NCBI GenBank assembly: GCA_026168455.1
Contig: CM047431.1
Location: forward strand, 63,708,887-63,772,886
Reading direction: 5' to 3'
Length of the DNA stretch: 64,000 bases
Source: Theocolax elegans
Taxonomy: Eukaryota; Arthropoda; Insecta; Hymenoptera; Cerocephalidae
The notes beneath the pieces were generated by a model. It was not told the DNA's origin and searched no databases. It was given only the letters and a program-made list of their open reading frames with translations. Shown here piece after piece: positions 53,601-58,515 of the stretch (position 1 is its first letter; every line of letters starts with the position of its first letter). A program made the position numbers and the translations under genes.

Positions 53601-54997
53601 TCTATCAAGCAAAGGCAAGAGAGTATAAAGGATTGTTATAAATAATATTATTATAATTGTTAATAATTTAATAAATGTAAAATAGAATATAAGAAAAAAC
53701 ATTTTAATAAATTTAGCTAAAGAACCAAAGCAGAAATATACAGAAAGACTAAGGTAGACGACCTCAAGAAAAACACAAACATATGATCACATACGTATAT
53801 ATGAGAAGGAAGGAGAAAGGGTAACCAAGTTACAAGGATCCAGGTGGAAAAGTGGGAAGTCAATTCCTTCTACCTAACTAATCGTATATAATGAGATGTA
53901 TCGCTGCCGAAGGCAGCATTCGCCTAGAGTTCGCGGGCGACCTAACAGGTCGGACCGCGTTTGTCTGTTATAATATATTTTATAATTTAAATGTCTCTAG
54001 CGATTTGCTCATTTTACCTTACCAAATACCACATAACCGTGTCATAAAAGGAAGCTAACTTTGGATGATATAAAATCATTTGTTTGATTTAATGTCTTCC
54101 CAAAGTTCTTCCACTTTCCATAACCAAATAAATAACTTGGATGATATGGAATTATTGGATTAATTTCAATTCTTCCCAAGTTATCTCGCATTCCTAAAAC
54201 CCATAATATAAAGTAAAATTGGATAATCTGGAATTATTTGATTAATTCCATGTTTTCCCAAAACTTTATAATCATTAATTCATTATCCTAATTTATCAAA
54301 TTTATTTAACTTGGAGGTTAAACTGGGATGAGAAAGAATTATTTGTTTAATTCTTTAGCTACCCCAGATTCTTCCACCTAATACATTTATTGCGGGTTAG
54401 GCAAAAAATAAATGTATTTTTGTGTTTCGAGTTGATATTAGGCCCGTTACACGCTATGTAAAGTTGTGGCTCTTGTGTATAAGTTTGAAATTTTTTTACC
54501 GGAGTCCTTTTATAACTTTTATCCTGCAAGGAGTTTTTCGAATTTGCAACTGTTTTAGGCCTATTTTGTTAAATATTTCAATATTTAACGCGATTTGGGT
54601 GTTAGTAATCATCAATAAAGAATATTTTTTATAATATATTTGATAAAGATGACATTTCACATAATATTTTATAAAAATTACAAAAATATTTTTCTAACCA
54701 TACTCTACCCTTAATTAAATGTTAAATGAAAGGGTAAATAATGAACTTATTTATTCAATGCTTCGTTTTAACATATGTTTCAGAGAAACAAAATATTGTC
54801 GTACAATTTAAGACAAGCAAAAAGGAAAATAATGGAGTATAAAAACCAAATTAAATTGCTTCGGCAAGATATTTATCGCAAAGAATGCATGGTAAACCAT
54901 TAATTTTGCAATATTTTATGTAATGTTTAATAAATGTATTATAAATGATTAATCTTTATCTTAATTTTTGTTACAGATGTTTGGGTACAAATTTTAA
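20524..54997 (+). CDS. Small-exon, glutamine/tyrosine-rich host gene (spliced; 5' end unresolved)
   Basis: I infer one spliced gene from 17 short blocks with T-rich acceptors and gt donors: 20524-20622, 20726-20797, 43366-43407, 45913-45966, 47922-47990, 48450-48515, 48602-48643, 48714-49124, 49820-49867, 49954-49995, 50520-50657, 51478-51525, 51612-51650, 52092-52167, 52541-52594, 54784-54891, 54977-54997. All but 52092-52167 (76 nt) are multiples of three and start and end in phase 0, which is most unlikely by chance. Without that block the transcript is about 450 codons. The N-terminal part is lysine/serine-rich, the centre is rich in Gln, Asn, Tyr and acids, and the C-terminal part is a basic probable coiled coil. 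No known domain, signal peptide or membrane segment is visible; function unknown. AATAAA at 55050-55055 follows the stop. No initiating Met exon was found. Two Gln-rich exons contain stops, so it may be a pseudogene or use exon skipping or readthrough. Confidence 0.6.
20726..20797 (+). CDS. Small-exon gene, exon b (72 nt)
   Basis: Acceptor tttcccttttcacag; 24 codons in phase 0, rich in Ser, Lys and Ala (EKAFILAKSPGEAS...); donor AAG then gtaaca. The satellite array begins about 110 bases further on, inside the following 22.6-kb intron. Confidence 0.65.
20905..21620 (+). repeat. Satellite array, block 1 (about three units)
   Basis: Units of about 245 bp start near 20913, 21142 and 21387 with a CTATTTCTCGCGTAAGTAAA-like segment. 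Each carries an inverted repeat, CTAGAAGGCTAGTCGA ... TCGACTAGCCTTCTAG, around an 18-base spacer, then AGATCCTCAAGAGGTGTAAT. The block stops where CACTA copy 1 is inserted. Confidence 0.93.
21632..22846. other. CACTA copy 1, 5' non-coding part
   Basis: Holds a short GC-richer block near 22005-22190 containing a plus-strand open stretch shared with copy 2, where it reads as 79 codons (31342-31581). It is more likely promoter or leader than a protein. A donor-like gtaagt occurs near 22224. Confidence 0.4.
22847..23245 (+). pseudogene. CACTA copy 1, first recognised coding exon
   Basis: After acceptor catattcag, 133 codons in phase 0, low-complexity Ser/Asn/Thr (VSEAQSDNSVSRAP...), ending ACA then gtgagt. 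Copy 2 has the same exon but one extra A near 32415 that shifts its frame, so copy 1 is the better version here. No known domain. Confidence 0.6.
23466..23653 (+). pseudogene. CACTA copy 1, second coding exon
   Basis: Follows a phase-0 acceptor (tttattatag) and encodes GLIEYMKKITKGKEVLKAYA and on to KLDKFT, ending in phase 2. The basic helical segment resembles the N-terminal region of proteins carried by insect and cnidarian CACTA-like elements. Confidence 0.55.
23725..24196 (+). pseudogene. CACTA copy 1, third coding exon
   Basis: Acceptor cattttttag in the matching phase. It encodes IKTERFEILSKEIAFHFKGE followed by DTYYTPF and GKLWNHF segments, a pattern common in accessory proteins of hymenopteran CACTA-like elements. 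The donor is gtaaga at 24197. The following exon (from 24262) carries an in-frame TAG (CTG TAG TCC) that is also present in copy 2, so the break predates the duplication. Confidence 0.6.
24730..25071 (+). pseudogene. CACTA copy 1, accessory-protein C-terminal exon
   Basis: After acceptor catttttag it encodes RLKKLKDRLIENKKTFQPLI and a hydrophobic helix-rich tail ending LLSS with a stop. The protein is the same as in copy 2 except for two substitutions (F/L and Y/H). It is probably the end of the first element gene, directly before the transposase zinc-finger start at 25073. Confidence 0.55.
25073..28308 (+). pseudogene. CACTA-type transposase, copy 1 (interrupted)
   Basis: Starts with a C2H2-like finger (FICMFCSNKCEGDFHLYEHI, 25079 on) that ends in TAG. 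The rest continues in another frame: FSCCFLKCTRVYSNF, then a long helical region, then YYDDYENNNPLGSHKG and VLPPQYQAKLDNIFL. These are typical of TNP2-like transposases of CACTA elements. A 996-bp foldback splits it at 25973. After the insertion it resumes with GDNLAVHSVLGL, an in-frame TAA (27164-27166) and then VDVMHDVLEGICRYG. Two one-T deletions relative to copy 2 (near 27700 and 28295) shift the C-terminal frame. Confidence 0.75.
25973..26968. mobile_element. Foldback element nested in CACTA copy 1 (996 bp)
   Basis: Ends CCCTGTTGAAAAGAACCACG and its reverse complement. Long arms pair nearly to the middle. The outer arms contain clusters of the palindrome ACCACGTGGT and near variants. Copy 2 preserves the empty site (GAAATAATATTT). 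Comparison shows a 2-bp AT target duplication. No coding frame is supported; the short frames here are chance readings of the inverted repeats. Confidence 0.9.
28309..29526. other. CACTA copy 1, 3' non-coding part and right terminal repeat
   Basis: AT-rich sequence ending in the subterminal AAACTTGTCTCAC-like block and the TTTTCTCCGTG terminus. No gene seen. Confidence 0.6.
29529..30993 (+). repeat. Satellite array, block 2 (about six units)
   Basis: Units start near 29534, 29784, 30027, 30270, 30514 and 30758. The first two carry the palindrome TCCGAGCGCTCGGA or a one-base variant; later ones read GCGCGCTCTCGGACTTACG. The last units before copy 2 match block 1 before copy 1, showing that the satellite was duplicated along with the transposon. 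Confidence 0.93.
32220..32619 (+). pseudogene. CACTA copy 2, first coding exon, frameshifted
   Basis: Counterpart of 22847-23245. One extra A in the run near 32415 shifts the frame in the middle of the exon, so only the second half reads on in the correct frame to ACA-gtgagt. Confidence 0.55.
32840..33570 (+). pseudogene. CACTA copy 2, second and third coding exons
   Basis: Same as 23466-23653 and 23725-24196 of copy 1, with the same splice sites and identical protein over the third exon (IKTERFEILSKEIAFHFKGE...). The downstream exon lacks one T in GACTTTTTGAATAACG relative to copy 1 and contains the same TAG. Confidence 0.55.
34104..34445 (+). pseudogene. CACTA copy 2, accessory-protein C-terminal exon
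   Basis: Same as 24730-25071 with two substitutions. It ends just before the zinc-finger ATG at 34447. Confidence 0.55.
34657..36741 (+). pseudogene. CACTA-type transposase, copy 2 (one in-frame stop)
   Basis: Frame running 34657-35541, then after a single TAA (35539-35541) in the same frame to 36741, ending with a complete C-terminus (DGFYYVSKTWL). Contains YYDDYENNNPLGSHKG, VLPPQYQAKLDNIFL, GDNLAVHSVLGL, the cysteine pair IFCQHC, then VDVMHDVLEGICRYG and KPKHHLLLHYPHC, all typical of CACTA-type transposases. The same TAA is in copy 1. An A-run near 34618 is one base shorter than in copy 1, which cuts the frame upstream. The N-terminal zinc-finger part is out of frame, as in copy 1. Confidence 0.8.
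37906..40835 (+). repeat. Satellite array, block 3 with higher-order structure (about twelve units)
   Basis: Unit starts near 37916, 38166, 38408, 38651, 38896, 39142, 39383, 39625, 39868, 40111, 40357 and 40599. Three unit types are recognisable by the segment after CGCGTAAGTAAA: type A CCGAGCGCTCGGACCTAGGA, type B CCGAGCGCTCAGACGTAGGA, type C GCGCGCTCTCGGACTTACGA. From 38897 they run A-B-C-A-B-C-A, giving a trimer period of about 730 bp. Confidence 0.92.
40836..42396. mobile_element. LTR-like insertion in the satellite array (1.56 kb)
   Basis: Begins TGTGACGTTGCAC and ends GCCTCACA, interrupting a satellite unit whose sequence resumes on the other side. The uninterrupted unit shows that TTAT (4 bp, possibly ATTAT) was duplicated, as for LTR-type integrases. 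The first 50 bases form an imperfect hairpin (GTGACGTTGCAC with GTGCAACGTGTCAC). Pyrimidine-rich, GC-richer sequence at 41560-42300 gives overlapping frames (for example 41644-42066), but none looks like a real protein. A solo LTR or other non-autonomous element is most likely. Confidence 0.6.
42397..42790 (+). repeat. Satellite array, block 4 (two decayed units)
   Basis: Units near 42410 and 42656 keep the GGCTAGTCGA ... TCGACTA inverted repeat but are more diverged than the inner units, as expected at an array edge. Confidence 0.85.
42791..43365. other. Intron sequence, nothing recognised
   Basis: AT-rich sequence between the satellite and exon c. Confidence 0.4.
43366..43407 (+). CDS. Small-exon gene, exon c (42 nt)
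   Basis: Acceptor ttatgaaacag; 14 codons DVADLAVSGRYDME in phase 0; donor GAG then gtaatt. Being very short, it rests on phase agreement with its neighbours. Confidence 0.55.
43413..44050 (-). mobile_element. Non-LTR retrotransposon 3' fragment
   Basis: The minus-strand frame includes LNIEQLYALNCLSYHYNSLS and the last 61 codons at 43718-43903. The latter contain LPIPRFKKTVSKKNSYIKAI and LFNMLPISLK, the pattern that ends CR1/Jockey-type ORF2 proteins. An (AATAA)-type tail lies at the low-coordinate end (43413-43432). The RT and endonuclease are missing (5' truncation), so it is inert. It lies in the intron after exon c. Confidence 0.6.
44051..44640. other. AT-rich intron sequence, nothing recognised
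   Basis: No coding or repeat signal supported. Confidence 0.4.
44641..45500. other. GC-richer block of unknown origin
   Basis: Compositionally distinct from the flanks. Contains a plus-strand frame at 44889-45152 (MRDDITEFPIPLSNFKLTQY...), the direct repeat ATTCGCGACGCGGAA near 44825 and 44953, and small hairpins such as CCCATGTTTAACATGGG (45143-45159). It may be a transposon leader or a decayed element; I do not recognise it. Confidence 0.35.
45501..45912. other. Intron sequence before exon d
   Basis: AT-rich with a short GC-rich island near 45690-45760 that ends in GCG-gtaagg. A possible exon donor, but no matching acceptor was found. Confidence 0.3.
45913..45966 (+). CDS. Small-exon gene, exon d (54 nt)
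   Basis: Acceptor ttttttccttttaacag; 18 codons NNIVVVPGSSSVGNELIE in phase 0; donor GAG then gtaaac. Confidence 0.65.
46065..47850 (+). mobile_element. CR1/Jockey-type non-LTR retrotransposon, 5'-truncated
   Basis: Starts abruptly inside RT motif A (AFDSVPHDI) and continues through ORF2 to 47238, a non-coding 3' region and an (ATCA)n-type tail near 47826-47843. It is inserted in the intron between exons d and e, in the same orientation as the gene. Confidence 0.8.
46078..47238 (+). pseudogene. Reverse transcriptase C-terminal half of ORF2
   Basis: 386-codon frame with RT motif B (GVPQGSVLGPLLFSIFINDL) near residues 50-70 and the catalytic FADD near 80, then motif D-E and the thumb. The C-terminal domain (RRALSRQNRKHLVESLVLPH, and LFYLPPRTEALNNSF) is of the CR1/Jockey sort. 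The AP endonuclease and the first RT motifs are absent. The frame as listed begins at a GTG, not a true start. The remaining frame is intact, suggesting a fairly recent insertion. Confidence 0.85.
47922..47990 (+). CDS. Small-exon gene, exon e (69 nt)
   Basis: Acceptor taaaatttttcag; 23 codons in phase 0, rich in Arg, Ser, Gln (RNPLTQKRSSQSRAGERADD...); donor TAT then gtgagt. Confidence 0.65.
48200..48295 (+). mobile_element. SINE 3' fragment
   Basis: Matches the body and tail of the SINE at 63146-63340 (opposite strand): shared TTCTTAGCAAAGACATC-like segment, ACCTCCG, and the end GAGCATAAAAAGAGCGACGT. The tRNA-like head is absent here. It lies in the intron before exon f. Confidence 0.65.
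48450..48515 (+). CDS. Small-exon gene, exon f (module A, first exon, 66 nt)
   Basis: Acceptor ttcatattcag; 22 codons QQPPLPQQQNYVVNAAAEVY plus DD in phase 0; donor GAT then gtaatt. Related to 49820-49867 and 51478-51525. Confidence 0.7.
48602..48643 (+). CDS. Small-exon gene, exon g (module A, second exon, 42 nt)
   Basis: Acceptor ttttattttag; 14 codons EECYDQNINYLYYN; donor AAC then gtgagt. Related to 49954-49995 and 51612-51650. Confidence 0.7.
48714..49124 (+). CDS. Small-exon gene, glutamine-rich exon h with in-frame TAA (411 nt)
   Basis: Acceptor cttctttgttatag and donor TAT then gtaagt; 137 codons in phase 0, mostly Gln with Pro. Codon 92 (48987-48989) is TAA in a CAG TAA CCA context. 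The following 45 codons stay open and end in a segment (SYGVHNNY) that has a counterpart in the paralogous exon at 50520. The post-stop part was therefore once coding, or still is. Opposite-strand Ala/Val and Leu frames over this exon are artefacts of the repeat. Confidence 0.65.
49820..49867 (+). CDS. Small-exon gene, module B first exon (48 nt)
   Basis: Acceptor aaatttattatacag; 16 codons QQLPLPEEQDYIEPDD; donor GAT then gtgagt. Paralogue of exon f. Confidence 0.7.
49954..49995 (+). CDS. Small-exon gene, module B second exon (42 nt)
   Basis: Acceptor tctttattttag; 14 codons EEYYDQNWNSQYYN; donor AAC then gtaagt. Confidence 0.7.
50520..50657 (+). CDS. Small-exon gene, module B glutamine-rich exon with in-frame TAG (138 nt)
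   Basis: Acceptor ttttttgttatag, donor TAT then gtaagt; 46 codons in phase 0. Codon 25 (50592-50594) is TAG in the context CAA TAG CAG CCG. The remaining 21 codons are open and keep the SYYG..HNY ending of exon h. The stop can arise from CAG by one C-to-T change. Confidence 0.65.
51478..51525 (+). CDS. Small-exon gene, module C first exon (48 nt)
   Basis: Acceptor ttttattatacag; 16 codons QQPPLSEEQEYTEPDD; donor GAT then gtgagt. Differs from module B by a few substitutions, no indel. Confidence 0.7.
51612..51650 (+). CDS. Small-exon gene, module C second exon (39 nt)
   Basis: Acceptor cttcattttag; 13 codons EYYDQDWDSQYYN, exactly one codon shorter than in module B; donor AAC then gtaagt. 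A whole-codon deletion suggests constraint on the frame. Confidence 0.7.
52092..52167 (+). pseudogene. Module C glutamine-rich exon, frameshifted (76 nt)
   Basis: Acceptor ctttgttatag, donor TAT then gtgagt. Opens with Gln codons but has 25 codons plus one base. It meets TAA within the AATAAAATAATTATGAG stretch, where the paralogues have the SYG segment. Skipping it would keep the rest of the transcript in phase. Confidence 0.6.
52221..52480 (+). other. Possible relic of a further glutamine module
   Basis: ttgttataac before CACAACAACAACAA looks like the module acceptor with the final G lost. Near 52432 a block GAACAGAATGATCAGG after tttttaaagcag resembles the second-exon type but lacks a good donor. 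An open frame without ATG spans the region and ends at a TAA near 52480. Confidence 0.3.
52541..52594 (+). CDS. Small-exon gene, exon after the modules (54 nt)
   Basis: Acceptor tgttattcaaatag; 18 codons EENYAADTTEGKLATMQK in phase 0; donor AAG then gtaaat. Confidence 0.7.
52595..53187. other. Intron sequence, nothing recognised
   Basis: AT-rich; the short plus-strand frame at 52961-53161 has no support as a gene. Confidence 0.4.
53188..53213. repeat. Perfect palindrome (12-bp arms)
   Basis: CTGACTATATGT (53188-53199) and its exact reverse complement (53202-53213) separated by AG. It lies 18 bases before a tRNA-like sequence. Confidence 0.9.
53230..53303 (+). tRNA. tRNA-like sequence (tRNA pseudogene or SINE head)
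   Basis: A-box-like TGGCTCAAGCGG and B-box-like GGTTCAAATTC at tRNA spacing (about 35 bases), with a D-arm GCTC...GAGC. The acceptor stem is not well paired and a T-run follows, so a transcribed tRNA-derived sequence is more likely than a working tRNA. Confidence 0.5.
53304..53900. other. AT-rich intron sequence, nothing recognised
   Basis: No supported feature. Confidence 0.4.
53901..53955 (+). other. Cluster of compact GC-rich hairpins
   Basis: Three consecutive stems: GCTGCC-gaa-GGCAGC (53903-53917), TCGCC...GGCGA (53920-53940) and CGACCT-aac-AGGTCG (53938-53952), in an otherwise AT-rich intron and just upstream of the four tandem hairpins. Possibly a structured RNA or a transposon end. 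Confidence 0.45.
54057..54370 (+). repeat. Four tandem hairpins with compensatory changes
   Basis: Hairpins at 54057-54107, 54134-54182, 54211-54266 and 54321-54370. Outer stems change together: AACTTTGG/CCAAAGTT, AACTTGG/CCAAGTT, TTGG/CCAA, CTGGG/CCCAG. Inner stems also change together: AAATCA/TGATTT, GAATTA/TAATTT, TGGAATTA/TAATTCCA, AAAGAATTA/TAATTCTTT. The loop keeps TTTG or TTGGAT. Each folds into about 50 nt. They lie in the last large intron of the small-exon gene. Confidence 0.7.
54784..54891 (+). CDS. Small-exon gene, coiled-coil exon (108 nt)
   Basis: Acceptor acatatgtttcag; 36 codons in phase 0, very basic with heptad-like leucine/isoleucine spacing (RNKILSYNLRQAKRKIMEYK...); donor ATG then gtaaac. 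Confidence 0.75.
54977..54997 (+). CDS. Small-exon gene, terminal exon (MFGYKF, stop)
   Basis: Acceptor taatttttgttacag; six codons then TAA (54995-54997). An AATAAA lies at 55050-55055. Very short, but phase and position fit. Confidence 0.6.
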   Translation: MFGYKF

Positions 54998-55049
54998 TTT
55001 TATTTAAGTATTTTCTATTAATTTTGTTTTAATCTCATTATATTTATAT

Positions 55050-55055
55050 AATAAA
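55050..55055 (+). terminator. Candidate polyadenylation signal
   Basis: AATAAA 53 bases after the proposed stop of the small-exon gene. AT-rich context makes chance occurrence possible. Confidence 0.4.
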
Positions 55056-55310
55056 ATTATATATTGTAAAAAATATTGTTTTATAATTTGTAATTCCTAT
55101 TATATCCATTTATCGAGATTAGGCAACAGGATTGATATTAATTTATTAAAAAATATTTTTTATTAATTAATTTTTCCAATTTAATTTTACAATCGATTAA
55201 TTATATCACTAGTATTTACTGATAAATGATTCTAAGATAATGTAAGATGTTGCCTCTACTTTATTTATTGATAATTGTAACTGCAATAATCAATAAATAA
55301 ACTAGACAGA

Positions 55311-56180
55311 GAGAGGTTATGTTACGATTCGTATTTTTCTAATTTTTACGATATTTTAACAGAAATTCAAATTTTGTAATTGTTATTCACTTACAATGAT
55401 TATTAATAATACGCCTCTACCCTATTTTGAAGCTGTCAATAATTTGAAGAATTGTAATTAAACATATAATGCACCCAAGATTCAGTGTCTGCATAGTACA
55501 ATCTATTTGAAAGTACGAGGTGCGTGCGGCAGACGGCCCGAATCGGTGCACGTACCTCATATAGAATGCGTCGCTTTATACTGAGAGAGGTTATGTTCCG
55601 ATTCGTATTTTTCTAATTTTTACGACATTTTAACAGAAATTCAATTTTTGTAATTGTTATTCACTTACAATGATTATTAATAATGTGCCTCTACCCTATT
55701 TTCAAGCTGTCAATAATTTGAAAAATTGTAATTAAACATATAATGCATCCAAGATTCAGTGTCTGCATAGTACAATCTATTTGAAAGTACGAGGTGCGTG
55801 CGGCAGACGGCCCGAATCGGTGCACGCACCTCATATAGAATGCGTCGCTTTATACTGAGAGAGGTTATGTTTCGATTCGTATTTTTCTAATTTTTACGAC
55901 ATTTTAACAGAAATTCAAATTTTGTAATTGCTATTCACTTACAATGATTATTAATAATGTGCCTCTACCCTATTTTCAAGCTGTCAATAATTTAAAAAAT
56001 TGTAATTAAACATATAATGCATCCAAGATTCAGTGTCTGCATAGTACAATCTATTTGAAAGTACGAGGTGCGTGCGGCAGACGGCCCGAATCGGTGCACG
56101 CACCTCATATAGAATGCGTCGCTTTATACTGAGAGAGGTTATGTTCCGATTCGTATTTTTCTAATTTTTACGATATTTTA
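55311..56180 (+). repeat. 274-bp tandem satellite (three units plus a partial)
   Basis: Units start at 55311, 55585, 55859 and 56133 with GAGAGGTTATGTT. Each full unit contains an inverted repeat, GAGGTGCGTGC ... GCACGCACCTC (for example 55791-55801 with 55822-55832), around GGCAGACGGCCCGAATCG. The units differ at only a few positions. Confidence 0.93.
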
Positions 56181-56690
56181 AATTTGTACCATTTAAAAAT
56201 ATTAATCCTAAGCTACAATATTTATGAATAAGTGTAAACGAATTTTGACAAACTTTAATATACTGGAAATGTTTAGCATCGCCACCTATAGATGCTTTTT
56301 CAAACTACGTAGCTAAACTTTTTCTTACTCATTCGTCTGCTAAGATACACATTTTTAGAAGGAATGTATATCGTTTTTATTTTTCGTTTAATTTTTTAAT
56401 CGATTATTTATCCTTCTAGTTTTTACTGAAAAATGAATCTTAGATAATGTAAAATATTGTCTCTACTTCGTTTTTTGATGCTTGTAATTGCAATCTGTAT
56501 TTATTTTCATCGTAAATATGTAGTACCAGCTTCCCAATTTAATGTAATTTTCTATTTATTTCTTCGTCGTGCACTTTTGACTGTTTTTCTTAGTGTTCAA
56601 ACATTCACCAATATCGTGAAATTGTGCGTCTGCACTGTATTTGTTAGAAATCTATCCAGTTTCTACAAAATTAAATCTAATCGTTGTTGC
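56181..56690. other. AT-rich sequence with decayed satellite flanks
   Basis: The segment near 56440-56480 resembles the sequence before the first 274-bp unit (55240-55270), so the array may once have been longer. The small frame at 56457-56717 is not supported. Confidence 0.4.
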
Positions 56691-56905
56691 CTGTTAACTA
56701 GGAGAGGTTATGTTTGAGATCGTATTTTTCAAATTATAAGCACATTTTAACACAAATTAAACTTTTATACTCATAATTTATTTAGTATATGTATTACAAA
56801 TATACCTCCACTTCGTTTATAGGTTGTCATTGTATTAAATAATAGTAATAGGAGAAATAGTGCGTGTAATATACAGGTGTCGGCATAGTAGGATTTAATT
56901 CAGGT
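56691..56905 (+). repeat. Diverged copy of the 274-bp unit
   Basis: GGAGAGGTTATGTTTGAGAT... follows the order of the satellite unit (GTATTTTTC, CACATTTTAACA, CCTC.AC, GTGTCGGCATAGTA) with many changes and without the GC palindrome. Confidence 0.6.
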
Positions 56906-57427
56906 ATGGCATCCCCTTAAGGAGATGCAAAATCTAAAAATTGGGATTCCCTATTTATTTTTTACTTAACTACGGGTTAACGTATTCCAAAAATATGTCT
57001 GTTGCGCTCTCCTACTTGCTGTGAATAGTACGAATAATTTTTTTTAACACTATTCACAACTAAATGATCGAGATTTTTGAGCAGCTGCAAAGATAAATTT
57101 TACACCTTATCATTACCGACCAAAAGTCATTATTAATATAATTTTAAATGTACGAAAATATAAAAAATCTGAGGGGTTAGTTAGCTGTATAATAAGGGCT
57201 TACGCGCCTGCATACTTGCGTCCAGGCGCTATCGCGCCTTTTGTTTATATTAAGGAGATGTGAGAGACTCTAATGTGAGAAAGTGTAATACTGAACTGTG
57301 AAGAAGATGATAATAAATCATTTATTTAAAACATAAAAGATTTTGTGAGTATTATTGAAAAACGGAATTTTTTCAATTTTCTTAATGAAAGTAAAGTGTT
57401 AAAAAAGAAAAAACTTATATGATAAAT
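56906..57427. other. Mixed spacer, no gene recognised
   Basis: Contains a small GC-rich palindrome AGGCGCTATCGCGCCT near 57223-57238. Confidence 0.4.
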
Positions 57428-57992
57428 GAATTTATTGATCTTTACAACCCAAAGAAACATTCCTCACATCTCAAGTAAGGCGGACTGTATTAATACCAGC
57501 CACTTTATAAACCTCACAGGATGAGTGTTTGAAAAAAGACTAAGACAAGCTAAGTCAACAAAAATATAAAATTTAGTTGATTGTAGTATAAAATTAATAA
57601 AAACTTAATAAGACGGAAAAAAAAATTGTATTTTGCCCTAAGTATGCCTGGTGGGTTCATCAGTAGAGTCCAGGCATCTCGTCTCTCGATACAAATGACA
57701 GATATAAAAATTTTTGAAAACCAGCTGTATTCTGACGAGGAAGACATGGGGTATATATGCCCTACCGATAGCATACTTTAATAAGTGCCAAGTGTTTTTT
57801 TTTCCGTCTTATCAAGTTTTTATTAATTTTATACTACAATCAACTAAATTTTATATTTTTGTTGACTTAGCTTATCTTAGTCTTTTTTCAAACACTCATC
57901 CTGTGAGGTTTATAAAGTGGCTGGTATTAATACAGTCCGCCTTACTTGAGATGTGAGGAATGTTTCTTTGGTTTGTAAAGATCAATAAATTC
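57428..57992. repeat. Foldback element 1 (about 565 bp)
   Basis: Arms of about 200 bp: GAATTTATTGATCTTTACAA at 57428 and its reverse complement ending at 57992. They share the internal AGTAAGGCGGACTGTATTAA and its complement. The loop (about 57630-57790) is unique. Frames in the arms are mirror readings, not genes. Confidence 0.9.
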
Positions 57993-58477
57993 ACGAATTT
58001 TTCTAATAGTTGGAAAATTCAAATTTTAAGACAAAACTTACAAGGAGACCCTCATATGTTTGGGAAACGAATCGTGCCCAGCTTGTAGTATATGTTTCTA
58101 ATATAAAAATATGAAAAAAGCCAGAGCCGCAGACTCTAACAATCGTTTTTACAAAAGTTATACGCTGTTAAAGCAAAATTTCCAAAGAAAAGGGACTTCA
58201 CTTTAAACGCTTATAACTTCTGACCTATCTAATATTGACATTCAAACCAAAGTTTACTGAAAAGCTGAGATAAAATAGATAGATTTTAAAAAAAAGTACG
58301 TTCAAATCCGTTAAATGGAGCAGAGTTATAGCCGATTAAGAATTTAAAGAAATTTAGCTTAAAAAAATCAATAAAATTTGTACTGCTCATTTTTGTTTAA
58401 AATTGCTTCTAATTCTTAATTTGGTTATAACTAGTATATATTTTTACATATTTTTGTACATACATACACACACGCAC

Positions 58478-58513
<36 letters not shown>

Positions 58514-58515
58514 GG
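57993..58515. other. Spacer with CA/TA microsatellite at its right end
   Basis: The microsatellite covers about 58462-58512. Nothing else recognised. Confidence 0.5.
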
